A DNA stretch of 64,000 nucleotides from Pleurodeles waltl (taxonomy: Eukaryota > Chordata > Amphibia > Caudata > Salamandridae), in the NCBI RefSeq assembly GCF_031143425.1, contig NC_090450.1:169129486-169193485 (forward strand), in the 5' to 3' direction. Below, one piece after another: positions 29,761 to 38,872 of the stretch (its first letter is position 1; each line of letters opens with the position of its first letter). Under the pieces are notes generated by a model that saw nothing but the letters and a program-made list of their open reading frames with translations, did no database searches and was not told the origin of the DNA. The translations under genes were made by a program, and so were the position numbers.

Positions 29761-30871
29761 GGCAGAACATGCATTCCTGATTATGCTCTCCGCAAAAAAC
29801 CTTTGTATGAATTAATACATCCAGATTTTTCCAGTTCACATTGGACATCTGCCCACACTGACATACTCAGATCACTACAATCTAACGTAGTTGCTACAGG
29901 ACATTTACATACACATGTCAATACTACAAACCTTGTCATCAGCATTATTGCGGGGCCATTGGGTTTACGTACATTTCCTTCAAAGAGGGTGAAACAGCAC
30001 CAATTGCATGTAAATTACTTCTATATTCCAATGCATCCACTGAGAAAATACTGACTGTGGTGCAGGCGGCCATCCTAAAAGAATGGCCTCTTGACCAAGG
30101 AAATTGCATAATTGTCTTTACACCAATTCCTGCCTCAGAAGCTGTTACAAAGGCTAGCATTCCAAATGCTAAAGCCCTGCATCCTAGATGGACTCAGTGG
30201 GCAACATCCTTAACAGCCATAGATGTAGAGTTTGTCTTTGACCCGTGTTTGCAGACACAAGCATTTTTGCAATATGAGCATGTTTTACCCCATGCCCACT
30301 AACATTCTGCCTCGTCAACAGTATAAATGTATAGTTTATACAAATGGTTCAGCTCAACCTGCTATAGGGACTAAACACCATTATTCAGCAGTGTATGCCT
30401 CCATTCATAGTGTTATGCTGGACAGTACATTCCAACCCCAGAAAACACACACAGTCCCTAGGGGACTGTACTGCACAGTTAGCTGAATTGAAATCTCTGT
30501 GAAATATGGATCCTGAATTCCACACACTTATTGTCTGTGATCTGTATTATTGTGTCTCGTCCTTTAATGGCAATCTGCATTATTGGCCTCAGACTGGTTT
30601 AGAAGAAACTAAAGGTAACACAATAAAGCATAAAATGCTTTGGGTGAAGGTGGCGGACCTCAAAGACAGGTTTTCACAGACTAATTTTGTACATACATTG
30701 GGACATCAACGTGTGGGAACACACGTTGTAGGGAATATATTGGCTGATGAAACAGCCAGATCAGCAGTTACACATTTGCTAACATGCATTGACAGACATA
30801 TACTGGTAGCCGTAAATGGTACAAGCAACGCAACTCCATTACCTAAAGGCTTTCCAGCTAAATATACATAG
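29761..30871 (+). pseudogene. Endogenous retrovirus connection and RNase H remnant
   Basis: After LQSLLGFLICGRTCIPDYA (near 29730-29785) the connection domain continues in changing frames. The RNase H begins near 30330 with IVYTNGSAQPAIGTK, where the first catalytic Asp is Asn. It goes on to LIVCDLYYCVSSFN (about 30525) and ends VHTLGHQRVGTHVVGNILAD, followed by ETARSA (about 30690-30770), keeping the final His and Asp. A His-rich loop of this kind is typical of retroviral RNase H. The last open frame ends with TAG at 30869-30871. Integrase, expected next, was not recognised, so the provirus is truncated or decayed beyond that point. Confidence 0.75.
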
Positions 30872-31636
30872 AGTTTAGGTGAACATATGTTCCCTATGTT
30901 ACACTCCCTCCACTACTTTAAAGGACAAAGGATTCTAACTCCTGGGTTGACCAAGGCAAAGCATGTGTGTTTTCTCTGCAATTCCATATTGAAAAATGAT
31001 CTGAAATCCTTCGTGAAGGTGGATGCATCATTGATCTATTGGAGCACAATCTTTCTTGTCCTCTCCTGGTTAGAGCAGAGTCCATGTTTCTTACTTTAAA
31101 GTGCTATGAGTATGCAAATGTGGAAATCACCTGGAAGCTCTGCTGACTTGGCCCCACCCTATCCACCTTAGTAGTGTACAAAGGTCTTCCCCCCTTTTGC
31201 CAGGATGATGGACAGCTTACCAAAGGGTCCCTAGTACATTTCCCGCTGATTCCGATGGTGAGCTCTTAAATCAGAGGAATATGAGGACAGCTCCACAAAA
31301 CCAAGAAGCACTTGCATCCTATAGATAACAGGAAGGGACCTGGTTTGGTGAAGATTTATATCTTAGTAGTCTTGTTGGCTTTTCTATAGGAGGATTCATG
31401 TTATCACATATTTCTGGATAAAGTTGGACCAGGAGCAATTATATTACCAAAATGCACACAAGGTCACTGGTGACATTTCCTTGTGCTCCATTATACAGCT
31501 GTAGTGTACAATAAATACTGGACATTTATCCAAGGAGTCTGAAAGAACTCCACTAAGTGGATATTTTGAGCAAAACTGCTAACTCTTGTTGGATGAAAGT
31601 TCATGTGAGGTTCCTTTGTGGCTGACTAAGGTGCTG
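30872..31636. other. No gene recognised
   Basis: Follows the retroviral RNase H. Short frames exist but no integrase or envelope motif could be read. An AATAAA occurs near 31510. It may be decayed 3' provirus. Confidence 0.45.
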
Positions 31637-31639
31637 ACA

Positions 31640-32290
31640 CATCTACACAGACACTCACACACCTACTGACAGATGCACTCAGACACTCACACAGGCACTC
31701 ACAGAGCCCCTCAGACATTCATGTACCCACTCACAGATCCACTCGTAGACTCATGCAGTCACTCACAGACACACTCAGAAACCCATGCTCTCACTCAAAG
31801 ATGAACTCAGAGACTCATGTACCCACTCACAGTCCTACTCAGCCACTCACTCACCCACTCACAGACCCAGTTAGACACTCATGCACCCACTCACCGACCA
31901 ACTCAGAGACTCACACCCCCACTCACAGACCCACTCAGAAACTCACACACCCACTCACAGACCCACTCAGAGACTCATGCACTTACTCACAGGCACACTC
32001 AAAGACTCGCACACCCACTTACAGACTCATGCACTCACTCAGAGACCCCCTTAGACACGTATTTACCCTCTCACAGCTCCACTCAGACGGGCTCACAACC
32101 ACTCACAGACCCACTCACACATTCATGCACCCACTCACAGACCCACTCATGCTCACGCACCCACTCACAGACGCACTCTGAGACTCATGCACTCACTCAC
32201 AGACATCCTCAGACACTCACACACCCACTAACAGACACACTTAGAAACTGTCACACCGTCTCACAGACCTTCTGAGGCATTATCCACTCA
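31640..32290. repeat. Minisatellite, CACTCACAGACCCACTCAGA-type units
   Basis: About 20 imperfect tandem units of roughly 32-34 bp, built from CACTCACAGACCCACTCAGA followed by variants of GACTCATGCACC. The plus-strand frames through it are Thr/His/Pro-rich repeats and not a gene. Confidence 0.9.
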
Positions 32291-32309
32291 CTCAAGTACT
32301 CATTGTCAA

Positions 32310-32520
32310 AGGTTAGTGGTTACAGTTAGGAAATAAAATTCAAGAAACCTTAGAAATTCACTTAAAAAAACAAAGGTTACAAGGACATTATAGTTTAGAA
32401 ACAACATTAAAAATTAAAAAAAACTTACAATTTCACAAAAAAATCCAAGGTTACCAGGACATTGTAGTTAGGAAATACATATAAAAAAATCTTAGAAATT
32501 CACTGAAAACAGCAAATGTT
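32310..32520. repeat. Tandem repeat of about 70 bp, three units
   Basis: Units begin GGTTAC(A/C)-GGACATT-TAGTTAGGAAAT and end CTTAGAAATTCACT-AAAA-CAAA. Starts are near 32316, 32374 and 32448. The same unit occurs at 36704-36830. Confidence 0.8.
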
Positions 32521-33198
32521 ACAGGCACTCACTCATGCAGCCACTGACACACACTCATTGACCAATATAATAACTCACACAGCCACTCAATCACCCACAC
32601 ATCTACTCACATACATACTTATACACCCATGCAGGCACTCAGACATCCACTCACATACATATACACACATTCACACAGCCACTCACATAACATATGTTAG
32701 AAATGGTATCACTCAGCAGTAGTAAAGAAAGTATACTATTTTAACTTTTGTAGTATTGTGATAAACATGTTTAACACTTATAAACTTTTAGAACACACTC
32801 ACACTCAATGGAGGATGTCATCAGTGATGCCCTCAGTGATGTCACTGACCATATCATGAGTGATGTAATATGTGAGGTCATAAGCAGTACAATGCAGGGG
32901 TGTAAGTTATAGTAGCTCAGGTAACTATAACTGCTGAATTTCACTGGTTTTGTGGAAGTGTGACCCTAACTATAACGTCCCTGTAACCTTGTTTTTTTCA
33001 GTGAACGTCTATTTTCAGTCGAAGGCTCAGGCCAAAACGCGTTGCTATATCTGTTTGAATAGCACTATGCACTTTGTACTCTAAATGAAATAAGAAAATA
33101 AATTACCTTTCGAGTTGTTTGATGGTGCCGGCGTTATTCCTGCCATGAGAAGCTGCTAAATATTGCCTCTCAGATGCTGTGAAATGATTTATGACTAA
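32521..33198. repeat. Degenerate CACTCA/CATACA repeat and unassigned flank
   Basis: 32521-32700 is a degraded relative of the minisatellite (ACTCACACAGCCACTCA words). 32820-32900 has repeated GTGATGTCA words. The remainder has no recognisable feature. Confidence 0.55.
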
Positions 33199-33199
33199 G

Positions 33200-33241
<42 letters not shown>

Positions 33242-33246
33242 TATAC
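33199..33246. repeat. (TA)n microsatellite
   Basis: About 24 TA units with one G interruption. Confidence 0.95.
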
Positions 33247-33960
33247 ACACTGTCTAGTGGCAGTCAACCATGTTTTCACGTAAACAGCATTTTTTGACTT
33301 GCCTATATCTTTGGCACCGTTTGAGGAATTCGGTGACTCTTGTTGGTGTAAATCCGTCCAGTAGCTTTTGAGCTATTAAAGGGTAAAAAAACTTCTATTT
33401 CTAGGGACACTGATCCTTCGTGATATATTCACAAATAATGATGATCTCATGCAGGAAAATTCACACCCCTGATTAGCTGTGAACACTTCAAACCAGGAAG
33501 TGCTGGCAGCCAGAAAAAAGTTTTTAAAAAAACAAGGGAACAGGGTAGAATCACCCTGACCCCTTAGCTCTGGTGCTGGGGTCCCAGAGGGACTATTTAA
33601 AAGAGAATGAAGGGGGATGTTTCGGACACTCAAAGCCCAGGGACCCCATCTCCCCTGGGCTGTGTAAAATTGGGGGAGCTGCGCTGCCCCCCTTGAGGAG
33701 CCACAGAAGGCCCTTGGAACCACCACCCCCCACGACCGGCTCCTGCTACGTCCTGAGGTGCTCATCCCCAGGACATAGCTGTTTGCCTTTGCTTGGTGGG
33801 AGTTGACAGTCTCTACCAAGCAAAAGCAAACAAAGTCTGCTTTCTGATAGCAGGAGCTGTCAAACAGATCCTACTGCCAGACAGCAGGCTTTTCGTCTGT
33901 CTTTCCGGCACACAAATATGATTTCAGGGAAGACAGATGAAAACATTGATTACACATTCC
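33247..33960. repeat. Dispersed repeat, related to 35570-36000
   Basis: It shares with the later segment the string GGTGTAAATCCGT followed by a TAG..TTT-GAG-TATT block (33343 and 35763), then AACCAGGAAGTG(C/T)TG. Both copies begin next to a TA tract. The element class was not assigned, and no coding frame is convincing. Confidence 0.5.
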
Positions 33961-34284
33961 TTGTGGAAGAAATGCCGGATCCCAATGGTTGTGGGGAGTC
34001 GGTTCTGAGCAGGCATTAAAAATGATGGAAAAACTGGTGCAATGAAATGTTGTAAATTTTACTGCACCATTTTTTCGAGCCACCTTACGGGGGAACTCCC
34101 CCCTTCCATACATTATGTCTGACACAGGCATAATGTGGGGCAAGGGTTTACAAAGTGGCACAATTCATGCATTGCGCCACCCTGTAAATACAGCGTGGGG
34201 AAATTGTATCCTTAATGCCACATTAACATAAAATAATTATGCTAGTGTGGCGCAAGAGGGTGCAAGGCGCTTGTAAATATGCAG
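33961..34284 (-). repeat. MITE family A copy, reverse orientation
   Basis: It contains the reverse complement of family landmarks: GGCATAATGTGGGGCAAGGGT, TGCATTGCGCCACCCTGTAAA and an end TGTAAATATGC near 34284, next to TTAA. Confidence 0.65.
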
Positions 34285-34294
34285 TTTAATTCCT

Positions 34295-34510
34295 TTGCTC
34301 TTTGCAGTTTTATCTAGCGCAGACTTGACTCGAGGTATTAAAGTGCTTTACATGAGCATCAGTTGCATTGCAGAAGAACACATTCATTTTGGTTTTACAC
34401 ATTGGGAGATTAAGTGATTTGCAGAGAATCACAGGATTTTGAGCTGACGCTGAAACTCAAACCTAGTTCCCAGTTGCAAAGTCTGCAGCTCTGCCCATAA
34501 TGCCACATCC
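34295..34510 (-). repeat. tRNA-type SINE with LINE-like tail
   Basis: Read on the minus strand it begins GTGGCATTATGGGCAGAGCT (A-box-like) and has an AGGTTTGAGTTTCAG B-box-like string. It has a central block GCAAATCACTTAATCTCCC and ends AAAGCACTTTAATACC and TGCGCTAGATAAAA. The same head and core occur on the plus strand at 37666. The tail resembles the L2/CR1-type 3' end. Confidence 0.7.
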
Positions 34511-34829
34511 CCTCCCCTACGTGAAACATATAGTCAAGTGATCAACTGGATAAAAAAACATTAAAATAGCAAATAATTTAAAAGTACTTTGTGACTATTT
34601 GAGAACTCAGACAATATGTTCTTATTTGAGATCTTTAGACCACTAAAAATAATTTCCTTGGAAATAAGCCTCTCTCATTTTTATAATTTCTAAAGGAAAT
34701 GTTTTAGGTATTACAGTTTTGATTTCATTAAGATGACTTCAGGCGTGCAACACTTTTGTAATAAATAGAACGTTAGCAATCTAGATGAGCGTTAGAATAC
34801 TATGTAAACTAGCTATAATGGTCTACAGA
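34511..34829. other. No gene recognised
   Basis: AT-rich unassigned sequence. Confidence 0.5.
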
Positions 34830-34843
34830 TATGTATGTATATA

Positions 34844-34890
<47 letters not shown>
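34830..34890. repeat. (TA)n microsatellite
   Basis: About 60 bases of TA repeat with a central ACA interruption. Confidence 0.95.
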
Positions 34891-34893
<3 letters not shown>

Positions 34894-35538
34894 TAAAGGA
34901 ATAGAGAACTCTGGGTAGTTCCCAAGTTTAGGTGGAGAGCAGCTCTAGTAGGGAGCACTCTGCAACACAAGTGACACTCTAGATTTGCTCACCTCAAATG
35001 TCTGTTTATCTAACAAAGTTTGTAAGCATTGGATCAGCACAGTGCTATCAACACCGAGCTAGATAGTGACAAAGTATTTTGCCATTTATACATCAAAGTC
35101 TTTAAGCATAGGTTTGACACAGTATCAACCTTGCCAAGCTGTAACATGACAAAAGCCATTTATCACTCCAGGCACAGTATTACAGCTTTGGACTGGTAAA
35201 GTACTGTCCAAGCCAACCTGGAACTAGTAAAAGCAACCCTTGACGCGTGTCTCACTCTCATTAGAGCTCATCAGAGAGGTTTAGCTTTGTCCAGACACAA
35301 GGGAGCACACAGTAGAAGTCAAAACAAATCCCTTTCAGGGTTAGAGTGACGCATTAAGTATGCAAAAAAGAATAGAGAACTCTGGGTAGTTCCCAAGTTT
35401 AGGTGAGAGCAGCTCTAATAAGGAGCACTCTGCAACACCAGTGACACTCTAGATTTTCTCACCTCAAATGGCTGTTTATCTAGCAAAGTTTGTAAGCATT
35501 GGATCAGCACAGTGCTATCCACGACGAGCTAGATAGTG

Positions 35539-35541
<3 letters not shown>
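34887..35541. repeat. Direct duplication, one full (about 470 bp) and one partial unit
   Basis: 34887-35070 and 35358-35541 are about 90 percent identical by eye. Both carry GAATAGAGAACTCTGGGTAG, AGCACTCTGCAACAC and GCTAGATAGTGACAA. Unit 1 is preceded by a TA tract and the partial unit 2 runs directly into one, so the array is bounded by TA repeats. Confidence 0.85.

Positions 35542-35569
<28 letters not shown>
35542..35569. repeat. (TA)n microsatellite
   Basis: About 14 TA units directly after the partial duplicate unit. Confidence 0.95.
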
Positions 35570-36690
35570 CTTTATCTTCAATGATTTGGGTTGACCCGTC
35601 AAGAGGGGGCTGAGAAAAAAGCAGCATCTCAAAATGTGTTTTTTCCCCTATGCATTGTCTCATAGGGTATTAAGACACACCTACAGCCCGAACCGCTGGA
35701 TGGAATTACACCAAGTTTGGAAAGACGCTAGATCTTGGTGCGCAGATCATCCTTTTTGTGATTTGGTGTAAATCCGTTTTTTAGTAGTTTTAGAGATATT
35801 GAAAGAAAAACAACATAGATATCTAGGTAAGCAGATCCTCCACAGATTCAACTTTACCTGTACGCATATCTGTTTGGCTGCCAATATTTCAACCAGGAAG
35901 TGTTGACAATCATTTTGGCACTTGGCCAGGTAGAAAAAGTATTTTTCTTTTTAAATTGTATTCAAAATCTGCGTTTAATCTGCAGATTAATTTAGCCTTG
36001 GGTAGGCCAAGTCCTAGGGGCATGCAAAGGTAAAACAAAAAAAGAAGGGGCTGCATAGGCCCCCCTCCTAGGGCTCTTTAGAGCCGTGGGACCATCACCT
36101 CCATAGGGCTTCATGTATAAAATACTGCTGATCTGATTCCCTGACCACTGTGATGGGGGCAGGTAAACAGATCTAAATATGGCTCTGACCCACAGGGACC
36201 AGTGTTTTTAGCTACTCCCTGTTGGCTGGAGAATTGTGGGCTCCCGCTGGATACAAGGAGCCGGTTAGGGCCGAAGAGGATCTGGGCTCTCCCAGCAGTC
36301 CCCAATGAGGACTTGGTGGATTACCTGGGATGGGACCAGGAAACCCACCCTTTTTTGGCTGTGGCCTGCGGAATGGGGATCCCAGGGTCAATACTGGCAC
36401 CAGACAGAGTGTTTTTTGCCCCCTCCCCTATTAGTAGTTGGCCAGGCCCTGGGGGGTTGTGTCGTCAGGGCCAATACTGCATGTCCCCTCCCCCTCCCCC
36501 TTATTAACTTTGACCTGGCCTCGGGGGACCAAATTCCTGCTGATTCCCATCCCCTCATTAGGTTGGCTGCATGCAGTGGGGTGCATGCAGGGGCCGCAGA
36601 ATGGGCTATTTGGTCTAGCCACATGTAATGTGGGATTGGCCCCATGGCCTGGCTGCAGGCATGGACCTGTGGCCCCCAGGGGGAAACTCT
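35570..36690. repeat. Dispersed repeat related to 33247-33960, with GC-rich tail
   Basis: It carries the GGTGTAAATCCGT and AACCAGGAAGTGTTG landmarks. 36040-36690 is a GC-rich stretch (GGCCCCC, GGGACC words) with no reliable gene. The several overlapping frames there are composition effects. Confidence 0.5.
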
Positions 36691-36850
36691 AGAAATTCAC
36701 TGAACAAACCAAAGGTTACAGGGTTGTTACAGTTAGGAAATAGAATTTAAATAAAACCTTAGAAAGTCACTAGAAAAACCAAACTTTACAGGGAAGTCAT
36801 AGTTAGGTTCAGATTTTACACACATGAAACCATAGCAATCCAGCAGTTAT
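36691..36850. repeat. 70-bp repeat units, second locus
   Basis: Two units match the tandem repeat at 32310-32520 (GGTTACAGGG...AGTTAGGAAATAGAATT...CTTAGAAAGTCACT). Confidence 0.75.
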
Positions 36851-37665
36851 AGGTATACTTTCCCTAGAAACTATAACTTGCCCTGAGGTAACTATAACTT
36901 GCGTCCTCGCCATGCACTGCTAATGACCCCACATATTGCCTCAGTCATGACATCTTCTGTGACATAATTGATAATATTACTGCAAATTTTTGCAATAAAA
37001 TTATTGATGAGAAAACTGTGCATGGTGGGAGAGGGAGTTTGGAAAGGCGGCAAAGTAGCAGAATCAATATAACCCAAACAGAGGCTGCAATGGATCATGC
37101 AAGCTTGAAATTCACTACAGAACAGTGCACAGTGACCCCTGCAGAAGAAAGATGTGTTTCACTGCAATAGCAATTTATCGCCTGGAAGACCGCTGTGGTG
37201 AAAGAGCTCTCTGTTGTGGGGAACAAAAGAGGGAGAAAACTTGCGCAGGAGTCAGGAAGTGGCTGGCTCCTAGCACTGCAACACAAAAGGGAAGAGAGAA
37301 GACATCTGAGCAAGGGACATAAAAAGCACTGATTTCCACCATCTGTCAACAAGACAAGACTTAATATGCACCGACAGGTCCTAATACAAGGGAGATGGGA
37401 CGCAGTGTGGTGAAAACAGAGAGGGTGTGAAAGAGTACCAGGTGACCCTCCCCTTGTCTTGCAGCATATGAGCTCCTTGTGCAACTGCGGAAAACAATGG
37501 CTGCCAATTACAACAAACATTGACAAAGGCAATAGGTCTCACCCATGTTAGATGTAATAGTTTTGTCAATGGTATTTTTAGCCATGTTGTACAGCAATGC
37601 AGCATGGCTAAAAGCAATGAGAGAGGCAGGATGCAAGATACTGGATGGGAGTGAGGAAGAAAGAC
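36851..37665. other. No gene recognised
   Basis: Unassigned. It includes an antisense frame at 37095-37532 without a recognisable domain. 36855-36900 has two close copies of AACTATAACTTGC. Confidence 0.5.
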
Positions 37666-37800
37666 GTGGTGCTACAGGCAAAGCTGTTGTTCTCAGAACT
37701 GGGGAACCAGGTTCCAGTCTCAGCATTGGCTCAACATCCAGTGATTCTGGGCAAATCACTCAATCTCCCTTTCCTTTTGAAAAATAAAGAATGTGAAGTT
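37666..37800 (+). repeat. tRNA-type SINE
   Basis: Begins GTGGTGCTACAGGCAAAGCT (A-box-like), with GGTTCCAGTCTC (B-box-like) about 50 bp later and the core GGGCAAATCACTCAATCTCCC. It ends in an A-rich GAAAAATAAAGAATG. It is the same family as 34295-34510, with the LINE-like tail missing or changed. Confidence 0.7.
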
Positions 37801-37839
37801 GTAGAATATAATTAGAGCTATGTGGAATACCACCATTCT

Positions 37840-38035
37840 TAGATGGGAACGCTGACCTTGCATCTCATTAACACAAGGTAGGTTCATGCATCGAAAAAAT
37901 GGTGCAAACTAAAATATTTTGCCGTTAGACGTGCCTAACATCAAAATATAATATATGGAGTTAGTTTTGCGCCAAATGTGCGTTACAAAAAATGATACAA
38001 ATTTGGTGCAAATATGCCCCTAAGTGCTTCATATT
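37840..38035. repeat. MITE family B, 3' part
   Basis: It resembles 20050-20230: GGGAACGC, ATTAACACAAGGTAGG, GTTAGACGTGCCTAAC, AATATATGGAGTTAG and a TGGTGCAAATATGCCCC end. Only this part of the family is present. Confidence 0.65.
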
Positions 38036-38872
38036 TACAAAGCTACGCACTAGGGCCAATGTGCCACTTTTCGTTGTCCTGCATCAAAATGTTCCTGCAC
38101 CTGAACCAACTGCATCAAGCAACCCTAAATGCATGCAAGGTAAGCTTTCCTTCATAGAAGCCAGTACAGAAATGATGCAGTGATATTTACGAATGTATGG
38201 AAAAGTGAAGCATCATCGGCAAGCGCCACGCAGAAGCTGAAATGTGTAAATATTCCTGCGCATTGGAAACCCAGGCGTTAAAAGTGACACATGGGCAGTG
38301 ATATATAAACAGAACATACCAAACGTGCTTTGTCAAGCTCAACTTCACCATGGAGGGGATTATACTTCAGGTATGGGCAGCTAGAAGATCACCACCACCA
38401 CCATGTAGACAGTGCAGGAGAAGGGAGCGGACATACCTTCAAAGAAATACTCTCATTGATCTCAGGGAAGAGGAGGTCATCACCTTTTACAGGCTCACAA
38501 GGGAGTCCATCATCTAGCTCCTGAACCTGATTGCACTACGGCTGCTGGCAACTTCACAGAGGTGCACCAACATCCCTCCGCAGGTCAAGCTGATGGGAGT
38601 TCTACACATGCTGGCATCTGGGTCTTTCCAAACCACCAAAGCCAGAGTGGCCAGAATCTCACAGTCATCCTTTTTGGCATTCCTACCCTCCATCCTGGAT
38701 ATCATCATTAGCTGGACACCCCAGTACCTCATGTTCCCCAAGACAGAGCAGCAACAACGGGCCAACAAGCAAGGCTTCTATGCCATAGCTGGCTTTCCAC
38801 TTGTTTTGGCGGCAATGGATTGCACACATGTGCAACCTGTGTCTCCTGCTGCTAAATCCCATCTGTTGCATA

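Noticed and set aside
31753..32275. Two overlapping plus-strand frames of Thr/His/Pro repeats
   Set aside because: They translate the minisatellite. The unit length does not conserve a frame.
31640..32290. Possible CRISPR-like array
   Set aside because: Units are contiguous variants of one minisatellite without unique spacers, in a vertebrate genome.
33376..33819. 147-codon minus-strand frame in a dispersed repeat
   Set aside because: The sequence recurs in part at 35570-36000 without the frame, so it is repeat DNA and not a gene.
36202..36692. Cluster of overlapping frames in both strands
   Set aside because: A GC-rich repeat segment with no domain, and frames in all phases.
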